Part shown: positions 37,523-46,238 of the stretch, in pieces
Layout: each line of letters begins with the position of its first letter
Numbering within the stretch: the first letter of the stretch is position 1
Program-made: the position numbers and the translations under genes
Assembly (NCBI GenBank): GCA_945897955.1
Contig: CAMDGQ010000014.1
Location: 1-61,850, forward strand
Direction of reading: 5' to 3'
Source of the DNA: Tepidiphilus sp. J10
Lineage (GTDB): Bacteria; Pseudomonadota; Gammaproteobacteria; Burkholderiales; Thiobacillaceae
Length of the DNA: 61,850 bases
The notes under the pieces: model-generated
Database searches by the model: none
What the model was told of the DNA's origin: nothing
The model's input: only the letters and a program-made list of their open reading frames with translations

Positions 37523-40435
37523 TCAGGTATGCAGCGCGATAGGCAGCCACATTTCGACACGGGTGCCCTTGCCGGCTTCGCTGGAAATGTTCACCGCACC
37601 CTGGTGCAGTTCGACAATCTCCTTGACGATACTCATGCCCAGGCCTGTGCCGGGAATCTTGCCCGAAGCGTCCGCCCGATAAAAACGTTCGCAGACACGC
37701 GCCAGTTGCGCCGGCGTCATGCCTATGCCTGCATCCTCGATGCGGAAACCGATCAGAGTCTGGCCGTCCCGTGTCTCGCTCGGCAACTGGCGAATCACCA
37801 CATCTCCGCCCTGGGGCGAGTATTTGTAGGCATTCGACAAGACATTGTTGATGACTTGCAGCATCTTCTTGCGGTCGGCCCGGATCCTGGCGCTGGTTTC
37901 CAGCGACAGCATCAGCGGTGGCGCTCTGCCGGCAGGCGCCGAGAAGCGCATCGCGGCTTCCTGCAGGAGATCGCCAAGCGACAATGATTCAAGTACGAAG
38001 TCCTTGCCGCGACGCGCTTCTATTCGCGCCAGATCAAGCAACTCATTGAGGATCGAGGCCATCAGCTCGGACTGCTTGTGAATGGTTTCAAGCAGGTCGT
38101 TACGGATGGCGGCATCGAAATCCTTGCTCAGCAAGAGTTCGGAAAAACCGAGAATGCTGGCCATCGGCGTGCGCAATTCGTGCGCCGCCGTGGACAGGAA
38201 ATCGCTCTTCATCTGATCCACCTCGGTTTCGTAGGTGACATCGCGGAAATAGAGAATCTGTGAAACCGTCTCGGACTGGCTTGCTCGCAATCCGATATCC
38301 AGCACTCGGCGTATCGGCATGTCGAGTTCAACCAGACTGCGCAGCGGTTTGCGCGTGGGTTTCAGTTCCAGCTTGGCGCGCAAGTGATCCAGGCCGGGAA
38401 AGGACAGCGCCTGGTTGCAATGCGCGGCGAGCAATTGCGAGAAAGCCGCCTCGTCCTGGCCGACCAGTTCGGCATCGCTGAAGCCGGTCATCTGCTTGAA
38501 GGCCGGATTGACGTATTTGATTCGTCGGCCGGCATCAAACGAAATGAAACCATCTGGGCTGAGCGAAAAGATGGCGTCGAGCTGCTCGGTACGTTCGCGC
38601 AGGGTCTCTTCCGCCATACGGCGATCGGTAATGTCGCGAGCAAAACCGACCGTACCCAGCACCGTACCGTCGTCGCTGATCACCGGCTTCTTGTAGGTTT
38701 CGATCCAGCTTCGCCTGCCCTGCGTCTCAACCGGCTCCTCGACGGCTTTCTCGTGCCCGCTCTCAATCACCTCGCGGTCGTCCGCCCTGTAGCCCTCGGC
38801 CAAATCCGCGGGCCAGACATCCAGATCGGTCAGGCCGACCACCTCATCGCTGCTGGCGCGGCCGCAAGCCTTGGCGAACTCGCTGTTGACGGCCAGAAAA
38901 CGGCTCTCGGCATCCTTCAGCCAGAACAGGAACGGCAGGTTGTCCAGGGTCGCCCGCAAATACAGTTCACGCACTCGAATCTGCTCGCTTGCCGACTTGC
39001 GATCGGTGATATCCATCACGCTGCCAACCATTCGGACGGGGCACCCATCCTGGTCATGCTCGACAATCTTGCCCCGGTCCAGCACCCAGATGAAACGACC
39101 GTCAGAGTGCAGCATGCGATGCTCGTGGTTATAGGGCACGTCACCATCCAGCGCGGCCTGGATTGCGGCCAGCGCGGACTCGCGGTCTTCGGGATGCAAC
39201 AGGGCGGAGAACATCTCGAAGGAATGCGTCAGATAGGAAGTATCGAGGCCCAGCAATTTGCACCACTGCGCGTTGTGGCTGGCTTTCTCGGCTCGCAAGT
39301 CCCAATCCCACAAGCCCTCGCCGGTGGCATCCATGACATATTTGAGCTGGCTCTCACTGCTCACCAGCGCCTGGGTGCGCTCTTCGACGCGCCGCTCAAG
39401 CTCGGCATGCAATTCCCGCAGACTGCTCACCATCATGTTGAACGCCATGCTCACGCGCGCAAACTCGTCGCCGCCGCTGCGTATCGGCAACATTTGCGGC
39501 CTGCCGGTTGCGGCAATCTCTTCCGATGCCGTCGCCAGCTCATGCAGCGGCGTCGCCAGCCAGATACCGGCGCGGCGCGCCACCACCACTACCACCACCA
39601 CCAGCAGCACACCGAGCAGGCCAAACACCGCAGCCATCACATCGAGCTGATGCAACGCCGCATTCCGGTCGCGCGCCAGGTGATGCTCCAGGCCCAAAGC
39701 CTGCATCGGCGCGGGCAGATGCAATGCGGCCCGGGCCTGAAGCTGCGGTCCGCCCGGCACATCGCCAGCCAACAGGCGGCCCTCGCCATCGACAAGAGAA
39801 GAAACGTCATAGCCCGCATTTTTCGGCAGCAGCGTTTCCAGCGGCAGGTACAGCACAATGCCCCCTTCCACGTTGCCGGTGAGGCGGTAAACCACCGGCA
39901 GGATGACCACCAATGTCGTGCCCAGACCGGGCGCATCGCGCATGACATAGCTTTGCGCGCGCGCGCTCCGCTCCATGGTGTCGAACACAACCTTGTTCGG
40001 CAACGGCGTGGTATCGGGCGGCATGCTGCTGGCCACACTGCGGCCGGCATAGTCGGCGAGAAGCAGACGCGCCTGCGGCACTTGCAACTTCTGGTTCTGC
40101 AGCAATGGCGCCAGGTAGTGGTCACGGCCAACCGAATCGGCGAGTGCGTTTGCGGTCACCGTATTGGCCGCCAGCGACTCGGCGACGGCCAGATCGGAAG
40201 TCATCAGCAACTGGATGCGCTGCCCTTCCAGTTCCGCCTTGGCGGTGATCAGGGCATGGGTGCTTTCCAGCAACTGAAAGCGGTTCAGCAGAAATGCCGG
40301 CAACGCCACCGCGCCACCGATACACAACGCCCCGGCAACCAGCGCGAGCGTGATCTTGTTCTGCAGATTCAGATTCTGATAACGCCCGAGCAGCGACTTG
40401 AACGTTGCACGGAAAATGCTCGGACCCGTCTTCAC
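37523..40435 (-). CDS. Membrane sensor histidine kinase with HAMP and three PAS domains (module 2)
   Basis: 970 residues starting at GTG 40435, which overlaps the binding-protein stop (GTGA). TM1 about 28-50, periplasmic sensor about 52-262, TM2 about 266-288, HAMP about 290-345, short coiled coil, three PAS/PAC domains (about 365-480, 495-610 and 620-735), HisKA with STAAHELRTPMAS, and HATPase with NNVLSNAYKYSP and GTGLGMS. From the last PAS onward it is closely similar to the module 1 kinase, while the periplasmic part differs, so the two probably see different ligands through different binding proteins. Confidence 0.9.
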   Translation of the reverse strand: MKTGPSIFRATFKSLLGRYQNLNLQNKITLALVAGALCIGGAVALPAFLLNRFQLLESTHALITAKAELEGQRIQLLMTSDLAVAESLAANTVTANALADSVGRDHYLAPLLQNQKLQVPQARLLLADYAGRSVASSMPPDTTPLPNKVVFDTMERSARAQSYVMRDAPGLGTTLVVILPVVYRLTGNVEGGIVLYLPLETLLPKNAGYDVSSLVDGEGRLLAGDVPGGPQLQARAALHLPAPMQALGLEHHLARDRNAALHQLDVMAAVFGLLGVLLVVVVVVVARRAGIWLATPLHELATASEEIAATGRPQMLPIRSGGDEFARVSMAFNMMVSSLRELHAELERRVEERTQALVSSESQLKYVMDATGEGLWDWDLRAEKASHNAQWCKLLGLDTSYLTHSFEMFSALLHPEDRESALAAIQAALDGDVPYNHEHRMLHSDGRFIWVLDRGKIVEHDQDGCPVRMVGSVMDITDRKSASEQIRVRELYLRATLDNLPFLFWLKDAESRFLAVNSEFAKACGRASSDEVVGLTDLDVWPADLAEGYRADDREVIESGHEKAVEEPVETQGRRSWIETYKKPVISDDGTVLGTVGFARDITDRRMAEETLRERTEQLDAIFSLSPDGFISFDAGRRIKYVNPAFKQMTGFSDAELVGQDEAAFSQLLAAHCNQALSFPGLDHLRAKLELKPTRKPLRSLVELDMPIRRVLDIGLRASQSETVSQILYFRDVTYETEVDQMKSDFLSTAAHELRTPMASILGFSELLLSKDFDAAIRNDLLETIHKQSELMASILNELLDLARIEARRGKDFVLESLSLGDLLQEAAMRFSAPAGRAPPLMLSLETSARIRADRKKMLQVINNVLSNAYKYSPQGGDVVIRQLPSETRDGQTLIGFRIEDAGIGMTPAQLARVCERFYRADASGKIPGTGLGMSIVKEIVELHQGAVNISSEAGKGTRVEMWLPIALHT

Positions 40436-41625
40436 TTCAGCGGCGCGAGCGTGCCATCAGCGAGAAATCGAGCCATGAACACCTGGTTTCGATCCAGCGC
40501 TTCGTGGTTGGAAGCGGTAAACGCGCGTTTGTAGCGCCTGACCAGACCATCGTATCCCGGCAGTCGTTCAAGCGCATCGCGTACTTCCGGCCGGCGCGTA
40601 TTGCCCGCCAGCGAAATCGCCTTCGCCAGCAGATGCGTCAGATCGTATGCATGGGCAAACCCCACTTGTGCATGCATTTTCACGGGTGAATCGCCAAACA
40701 ACCCGGCGTAGGTTCTGGCCACCTGCTTCGCACGCGGTCCGCTGGCGCTGGCGAAAGAGAAAGTCTGCACCACCGCCAGATCAACCTGATTCAGTGCCGG
40801 CCCGACCATGCCGGCAAAGTTGCCACCGGCGATGCCCCAGTGCGAAATGATCGGCAAGCGGCTCCCCGCCGGCAGGGCGGCCATCTGCTTGACGAGCATC
40901 GAGCCTTCGGCCTCATTGGCTACCATCAGCAGGGCCTTCATGCCGTCGGCGCGGGCGCGAGCCAGCTTGTCGCTGAACTCGACATCGCCCCAGTTGTACC
41001 AGTTGATCGCAATGTGCAGGTTCGGGTGCTTGCGGGCGAAGCCGGCGATGGCCGCCTCGCTGCTGCGGCCCCAGCTGGTGTTGGGCAGGAACACCGCCAG
41101 CCGGTCAAGTTTGCGATTCAACGCATGCCGCAGCATCGCGTCCATCGCCCAGGTATCGGTCAGTGAAAGGCGGAAGACGTAATTCGGCCTACCCGCCGCC
41201 TTCGTGATGCCGTCCGCCGCTGCCCAGGGATCGAGCAACAGCATCTGCTTCTGGTTTGCAATCGGCGCCAATTCCAGCGCGACTGGAGAGAAACGGCCGC
41301 AAAACACGGCCGTCACATCCGGGTTTTCCGCCAGTTCCCGCAGATGATCAATTGCGCGCGCAGGCAGGCCGCGGTCATCACGCTGGATCACTTCGATCAT
41401 GCGCCCGCCAAGCAGACCGCCCACCGCATTGATCTCCGCCGCCGCGACGCGCACGCCCTTTTCAATCGACTGTGCCGTCTGGCTGCCCTGAACGCCGTAT
41501 TCGGCGTTGACTGCCAGCAGGATGGGCGGCTTTTCTGCCGCATGCACCAAGCCGGCAGGCGCCGCGAAAAACAGGGTCATTGCAAGAGCAGCCAACCTGG
41601 CGCGCCAGGAATTGAATAGGGTCAT
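40432..41625 (-). CDS. Periplasmic ligand-binding protein, Peripla_BP_6/LivJ type (module 2)
   Basis: 397 residues from ATG at 41625 (GGGGAT upstream); GTG at 41658 is a less likely start. Signal peptide about 5-30. Typical branched-chain-amino-acid-binding-like features: LLAVNAEYGVQGSQTAQSIE, AAAEINAVGGLLGGRMIEVI, and VQTFSFASASGPRAKQVART. Ligand unknown. As in module 1, no transporter genes are adjacent and a sensor kinase is coupled downstream. Confidence 0.87.
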   Translation of the reverse strand: MTLFNSWRARLAALAMTLFFAAPAGLVHAAEKPPILLAVNAEYGVQGSQTAQSIEKGVRVAAAEINAVGGLLGGRMIEVIQRDDRGLPARAIDHLRELAENPDVTAVFCGRFSPVALELAPIANQKQMLLLDPWAAADGITKAAGRPNYVFRLSLTDTWAMDAMLRHALNRKLDRLAVFLPNTSWGRSSEAAIAGFARKHPNLHIAINWYNWGDVEFSDKLARARADGMKALLMVANEAEGSMLVKQMAALPAGSRLPIISHWGIAGGNFAGMVGPALNQVDLAVVQTFSFASASGPRAKQVARTYAGLFGDSPVKMHAQVGFAHAYDLTHLLAKAISLAGNTRRPEVRDALERLPGYDGLVRRYKRAFTASNHEALDRNQVFMARFLADGTLAPLK

Positions 41626-41679
41626 TGCCGGTATCCCCAAATTATCAATCGCCGTCACAACCAGCGGCGTGTGCGTCGT

Positions 41680-42066
41680 TCAAATCCTGCTGCTGATCCA
41701 TTGCAGCAGCACCAGCGGACTGAATGGTTTCACAAAGTAGGCATCCGCCCCGGTCTGCATGCCGAACTGGAAATCGCTCGACTGTCCGCGAGCGGTCAGC
41801 ATCACGACCAGAATGTGCTGCAGTTCCGGCGCCTTCTTGATGGCTTTCAGCACCTGCAAGCCGTCATATGCGCCCGGCATCATGATGTCGAGTATCACCA
41901 GGCTGGGCATGTGTTGACGCACCATGGCCATGGCTGACTCGCCGTCTTCGGCTTCGAGGATTTCGTAAGGATTTTCAAGTGACAAACGGATCAACCTGCG
42001 GATATCCGGATTGTCATCGACAACCAAAATTTTCTTGTGGACGGGCGAACTGGCTGCGTTATCCAT
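41680..42066 (-). CDS. Stand-alone receiver-domain response regulator (module 2)
   Basis: 128 residues, a receiver only: VDDNPDIRRLIR, phospho-acceptor Asp in VILDIMMPGAYDG, MLTARGQSS and YFVKPFSP. It overlaps the adaptor gene upstream by eight bases. The strong likeness to the module 1 receiver shows that the modules arose by duplication. It has no output domain, so it probably works through protein contacts or as a phosphate sink. Confidence 0.92.
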   Translation of the reverse strand: MDNAASSPVHKKILVVDDNPDIRRLIRLSLENPYEILEAEDGESAMAMVRQHMPSLVILDIMMPGAYDGLQVLKAIKKAPELQHILVVMLTARGQSSDFQFGMQTGADAYFVKPFSPLVLLQWISSRI

Positions 42067-43138
42067 TGCTTCGGTCTTTGGTCAGAGTGGCGAAATCGCG
42101 GGCAAATACCAACGACTGCTCCAGCGCCGGACATTCCTGGCACCAGACATCGGGCTTGGCCGCATAAGGGAAAGAAGTGGGAAACGACAGGCTGAATGAG
42201 TCGATATGGCGCATCGACTCGCGACGGCCGGTTTTTACATCCGCGCCATGCAGGCTGAGCACGCGCTCCGCCAGCAGCAATTTCAGATTGCTGTTCGGCA
42301 TCTCGGACGGCGTCGCCTGGAGCCGCCGTCCGGAAGCGGCGACAGCCTCCGTCAACGGCCCGGTATGGCCGGATACGATGGCGCAACCACCTATCTGCTG
42401 AAACTGGATGAATACGGTACCCGGCTCGCCTTCCAGACCTTCGACCAGGCGGCGCAGATAGGTGCTCACCCCCAGCGACAACCAATGCCGGTTGCCGAAG
42501 ATCGGCGCCAGCATCAGGCCGGCGGTATCAACCTGCCAGTCGATGGACTCGGCCGCGAGTTCCAGATTGCCGATGGCTTGATTGATCAGGGAATACAGGT
42601 ATATCCGCTCGTCCTGCTGGAAAGGATGGCGCTCCTGCAACTCGGACAACAGCGCGACATCGTCCAGAATTTCCGACAAACGACGGCTCTTGGCCACGAA
42701 ATCCAAGTGAAGCGGAACCGCATCACTGTTGACGAGATCGGGAAACGAGTTTCTCAGCATGCTGGCGAAAGCGGTCAGTTCATCCCGCATGCGTCTGCCG
42801 AACACGCTCAAGCCTGCCGCGCCGGCTGCATCAAGCGCCAGCTCGGGCGCATCCGGCATGAACCAGAGGGCGAACTCGCCTGCATCGGTGAGGCTCAGCC
42901 AAACTTCCCAGCCGGCGACATCCGCCGGCAGGTTTTCCGGCGGCAGACGATATGGCGTGTCCTGCTGTGTCTGTGTGCAATGCAGGAACTGACGCAACCA
43001 GAGCAGGCGATGCTTGCCCAGTATTGGCAGCAGCGATTGCGCCGAAGAGTTGGCGTAAACCGGCTTCGCTTTTTCGTCCAGCAGTACAAAAGGCTGCGGA
43101 CTACTCGCGAACATGCCGGCGTCGAGATCGACTTTCAC
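42059..43138 (-). CDS. Degenerate kinase-like adaptor with C-terminal CxxC (module 2)
   Basis: 359 residues from GTG at 43138. It has the same layout as the module 1 adaptor: a PAS-like start (PQPFVLLDEKAKPVYANSSA), a helical DHp-like middle without His, and a HATPase-like end that is even more decayed (no GLGL box). It closes with CQECPALEQSLVFARDFATL. The shared CxxC-helix tail in two otherwise diverged proteins implies that the tail matters. Function unproven. Confidence 0.6.
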   Translation of the reverse strand: MKVDLDAGMFASSPQPFVLLDEKAKPVYANSSAQSLLPILGKHRLLWLRQFLHCTQTQQDTPYRLPPENLPADVAGWEVWLSLTDAGEFALWFMPDAPELALDAAGAAGLSVFGRRMRDELTAFASMLRNSFPDLVNSDAVPLHLDFVAKSRRLSEILDDVALLSELQERHPFQQDERIYLYSLINQAIGNLELAAESIDWQVDTAGLMLAPIFGNRHWLSLGVSTYLRRLVEGLEGEPGTVFIQFQQIGGCAIVSGHTGPLTEAVAASGRRLQATPSEMPNSNLKLLLAERVLSLHGADVKTGRRESMRHIDSFSLSFPTSFPYAAKPDVWCQECPALEQSLVFARDFATLTKDRSNG

Positions 43139-43142
43139 TCGT

Positions 43143-43769
43143 TTATACCTTCAGGTTCGCCAGCTTCACGGCGGCAATGCTGGCCGCCAGTTGTTCCAGC
43201 GCTACAAAGGGAATCGGCTTGGGGAAAACCACGACATCCTCGGGGACACCGCCGTTGGCGGCAATTTCCTCACGATCCAGACCGCTCACCACCACGATGC
43301 GCATCTGATTAAGCTCTTCGACATTGCGCAGAATCCGCAGCATGCGAAAACCATCCATTTCCGGCATGCGCAGATCGGTGATCAACAAGTCCGGCGCGTG
43401 CCGCCCGATTTCCAGCAAGGCTTCGAAACCGGTAGGGACAACCATCACCTTGGGCGCCATAGACCAGGTTCGCAACTGCATCGAGTACAGTTTGCGCAAA
43501 TTGTCATCATCTTCGGCAACCAGAATGCTCAGGCTCCGCGTCGGCTCTGCTTCGGCTTCTTCCACCATCGACGGCCTTGCGCCTCCAGATTCAACCAGCA
43601 AGCGTTGCACGGAGTCCCGATAAATGCGGCGATGGCCGCCTTCCGTACGCCAGGCTTCAAGCAGGCCGCTTTCGCTCCAGAGTTGCGCAGTCTTGAGCGA
43701 GACGCCGAGCATCTCGGCGGCTTCACGGGTTGTACAGAATTTCATCTGGGGCTTGGCTTCGGTGGACAT
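43143..43769 (-). CDS. HTH (MerR/excisionase-like) - receiver protein (module 2)
   Basis: 208 residues from ATG at 43769; the open frame continues upstream but has no support. The N-terminal HTH (about 9-60, CTTREAAEMLGVSLKTAQLW, then GGHRRIYRDSVQRLL) is the short excisionase/MerR-like type. After an acidic linker comes a receiver (about 82-205) with VAEDDDNLRKLY, phospho-acceptor Asp in LLITDLRMPEMDG and a FPKPI Lys. DNA-binding at the N-terminus and receiver at the C-terminus is the reverse of the usual order. First gene of module 2, so it may autoregulate. Confidence 0.82.
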   Translation of the reverse strand: MSTEAKPQMKFCTTREAAEMLGVSLKTAQLWSESGLLEAWRTEGGHRRIYRDSVQRLLVESGGARPSMVEEAEAEPTRSLSILVAEDDDNLRKLYSMQLRTWSMAPKVMVVPTGFEALLEIGRHAPDLLITDLRMPEMDGFRMLRILRNVEELNQMRIVVVSGLDREEIAANGGVPEDVVVFPKPIPFVALEQLAASIAAVKLANLKV

Positions 43770-44183
43770 TTGATCAATCCATAAGGGTGTCCACGATCCG
43801 GCACGACGGACTTGAGGACGACATGATCCGGGTTGCAACCGTTCGCCAATACCGGTCCGGGGCAAGCGAGCCTCGAATGTATTGAACCGGGTTGCATGTT
43901 GTACGGCTTGACCGTGCTGCAACGTATTTTCGATAGGCTGAAACAAAAATACCAGCACCGCAAATCATGACTATCAAGAATGGCCTTGGAGACCCTATCG
44001 AGCCTCGGTTGCGCGATTGGGTTCGCGCTCTTGTCCGATGGAAAAAATTCGCTGCCCGGCATCGACAGAACCGGGCGAACCACGGCGGACAGTTGGCAGA
44101 ACTGTCCGCCACGACATCCGTACAGGTCGCAACCCGGACTTGCCTGGCGGGTGGAGCCTGAACGCAAGGGTTTCATCACAATC
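43770..44183. other. Intergenic region before module 2
   Basis: About 410 bases without a supported gene. It holds two copies of ccgggttgca (43829-43838 and 43887-43896) close to the module 2 start, candidate operator half-sites for the HTH-receiver protein. It also has two hairpins near the end of the upstream exported-protein gene: gcccgg...ccgggc (44054-44076) and the perfect repeat at 44084-44110. Confidence 0.45.
44084..44110. repeat. Perfect 11-bp inverted repeat
   Basis: ggcggacagtt (44084-44094), loop ggcag, aactgtccgcc (44100-44110). It lies about 75 bases past the stop of the leftward exported-protein gene. It lacks a T-run on either strand, so it could be an mRNA-stabilising hairpin or an operator rather than an intrinsic terminator. 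Confidence 0.6.
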
Positions 44184-45173
44184 TCAGCGAGCGATCACTT
44201 CGAAGGCGGGAGAAACAATCTGCACGCCATCGATTGTCCCCTGAACATTGACCACCGTCGGGCAACCCGCCGCTGCGTCATAACGCAGGTTTGTCGCCTT
44301 CAGCGTATAGGCGGCGAATCCGGGCGAATCCAGACTGGGAACGACCTGGGCGGAAAGGGTGCGCGTGGTGTTGCCCCGTTGCGCCAGCGTCAGGGTGACC
44401 TGGGTGCCGGTCGCAAGCACGGCGCCGGTGCCATTGGTCACACCGCCACGCACCTCGATTTCGTCCTTGCCGCCGCCACGCACGCGGCAGTCGGCGCGCT
44501 GCACGCTGACCTGCGCGCCTGGCTGGGCGAGTTGGGCATTTCCGTTGATTTCCATGGTGTGGACGTAAAGAACGCCATCCTGATTGCCGTGGTAACCCTC
44601 AACTGCCGCAAAGGTGCCGGTTTGCAGGGTTGACGGATTCACGGCAAAACCGAACTGGTTCCTGATCGGCCCGGCCGGCATGCGCTCATCGGTCAGCATG
44701 GACAACTCAACGCCGTCGCCGCAACTGAAGCCGCCCATGCGCAGGTAGGGATATGTGCAGGACAGCGGACCACGCAACACATTCTCGGCAGGTTCCGCGA
44801 ACACCGTGGCGGCCTCATAGGTGCCGCCCACAACATTGCCGGTAATGATAGCGGTGCCACCGATAAAACCGGGTTGATCGGTATAGCGACCCGGCATCGG
44901 AGCGCCGCTCAACTGATCCAGCGTCACCGTTGCGGTAGGCGATTTGATGGCGACAGAAACCGGTACATGAATGGTGATGCCCATCACCGAAATGGCGCCG
45001 GCGGCGGGGGTGACTGCAGTGATGGGGCCTTCGATCTCGAACGGGCCGTCTCCCTGATTGATTGTGGCCGGTGCCTGGGCAAGCGTAATACCGGGCGTTG
45101 CCAATGCGACAGCAAACAGCGCGGGTGCGATCGCAACGCGAGCCTGCGCCAGGGACGTCTTCTGACTGAACAT
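44184..45173 (-). CDS. Exported protein of unknown function
   Basis: 329 residues from ATG at 45173 with GGAAAG upstream; the frame extends 30 codons further but without a site. Signal peptide about 1-33 (IAPALFAVALATPGITLAQA). The mature part appears all-beta, with repeated short strands (FEIEGPITAVTPAAGAISVMGITI, VTLDQLSGAPMPGRYTD, GGTAIITGNVVGGTYEAATV), reminiscent of OB-like domains that bind metals or glycans. It has five Cys (SCTYPY, FSCGDG, ADCRVRGG, GCPTV and neighbours), so disulfides are likely. No family assigned. Divergent from the PhnD-like gene. Confidence 0.65.
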   Translation of the reverse strand: MFSQKTSLAQARVAIAPALFAVALATPGITLAQAPATINQGDGPFEIEGPITAVTPAAGAISVMGITIHVPVSVAIKSPTATVTLDQLSGAPMPGRYTDQPGFIGGTAIITGNVVGGTYEAATVFAEPAENVLRGPLSCTYPYLRMGGFSCGDGVELSMLTDERMPAGPIRNQFGFAVNPSTLQTGTFAAVEGYHGNQDGVLYVHTMEINGNAQLAQPGAQVSVQRADCRVRGGGKDEIEVRGGVTNGTGAVLATGTQVTLTLAQRGNTTRTLSAQVVPSLDSPGFAAYTLKATNLRYDAAAGCPTVVNVQGTIDGVQIVSPAFEVIAR

Positions 45174-45380
45174 GATTTCACTTTCCTGGAATAACGTAGT
45201 TCTGGAGTTACCTGAACCAAATGAACAAATTGAACGGGAATGCGCCGAGCAGCGTGACGACACAACAACTCAGCGGCATCCATTATATATGAATATGTGG
45301 TTAATGTGGTAATTAATGGTTTATTTGGTAATATATGACCCAACACAGACCATTGTTTCTCCCAACTCATCACCGCAACC
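45174..45380. promoter_or_regulatory. Divergent AT-rich promoter region with phased GGT repeats
   Basis: The 207-bp gap between divergent genes contains an AT-rich core (45281-45345). In it GGT occurs at 45299, 45308, 45318 and 45327 within (T)GGT(T/A)A-like repeats spaced 9-10 bases, about one helical turn. This looks like a multi-site operator or bent promoter. The motif cattatat...gtggt is shared with the module 1 promoter region. Confidence 0.5.
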
Positions 45381-46229
45381 GTGAAACAACGATTCCTCCT
45401 CTTTCTCTCCGCTCTCCTTCTGGCTTTGCCTGCGAGCGCGGCGCTGTTCACTTTCGCGCCGCTGCCCATGGAAGATCCGGCGACGGTGATACGGCAGTTC
45501 AAGCCGCTGTTGTCCTATCTGGGCCAGCAGACCGGGCACGATTTTCGTATTCGGCACAGCAGGGACTACGGCGAACTGCTGCGCCGTTTTCGCGCCGGAG
45601 AAATCGACCTGGCTTATCTTGGCCCCCTGCCCTATGTCGATTTGAAGGCCGGTTTTGGCGCGGCAATGCCGCTGGTGCATTTTCTCGAAAAGTCGGGGCA
45701 GGCCGATTACACCTGCGCGCTGATTTCCGCTGGCATGCTCAACACCAGATTCGGCAAGGGAAATATGCGCGTCGCGCTGACCCAGCCGCTTTCGACCTGC
45801 GGCTATCTGGCTGCGAACACGATGTTGAAGGCCCAAGGCGCCGATTTAAACAAATCACTGTTTCGCTATCTCGGCACGCATGACGATGTGGCGCTGTCTC
45901 TGGTGCGCGGCGACTACGACCTGGGCGTGGTCAAGACCGCGCTTGCCCGTCGCTACGGGCATCTCGGCGTTCGTATCATCAGGGAAACAGGCAGGCTGCC
46001 GGCGTTCAGCCTGATCGTGAACAGTTCGCGCATACCCAAGCGCGATCTGGACGCCATCCGTAGTGCGCTGATTGCGCTGCGGCCGGCGGACAATCCGGCC
46101 GACGCGCGCATCACCGCAACCTGGGGCGAGAACATCCGGCATGGCGCAACGCCCGCACTGGATGCCGATTTTGACTCTGTGCGAAGAATGCGCGGCAAGT
46201 TGCGCATCCCCGAGCAGGGCAATTTCTGA
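45381..46229 (+). CDS. PhnD-like periplasmic binding protein (module 3)
   Basis: 282 residues from GTG at 45381. Signal peptide about 1-20. PhnD-family features: FAPLPMEDPATVIRQFKPLL, YLGQQTGHDFRIR, RRFRAGEIDLAYLGPLPYVD and a later VRGDYDLGVVKTALARRY. PhnD proteins bind phosphonate or phosphite for ABC import, but no permease or ATPase is present. The next gene is a transmembrane GGDEF-EAL sensor nine bases away, so this is more likely the ligand-binding front end of a c-di-GMP signalling pair (inference). It is only distantly related to the array at 57.6-61.8 kb. Confidence 0.85.
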   Translation: MKQRFLLFLSALLLALPASAALFTFAPLPMEDPATVIRQFKPLLSYLGQQTGHDFRIRHSRDYGELLRRFRAGEIDLAYLGPLPYVDLKAGFGAAMPLVHFLEKSGQADYTCALISAGMLNTRFGKGNMRVALTQPLSTCGYLAANTMLKAQGADLNKSLFRYLGTHDDVALSLVRGDYDLGVVKTALARRYGHLGVRIIRETGRLPAFSLIVNSSRIPKRDLDAIRSALIALRPADNPADARITATWGENIRHGATPALDADFDSVRRMRGKLRIPEQGNF

Positions 46230-46238
46230 TCGGCAGCC

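Noticed and set aside
38384..40534. 716-codon plus-strand frame opposite the module 2 kinase
   Set aside because: Shadow frame rich in His, Arg and Gln with no motif; the opposite strand encodes a clear kinase.
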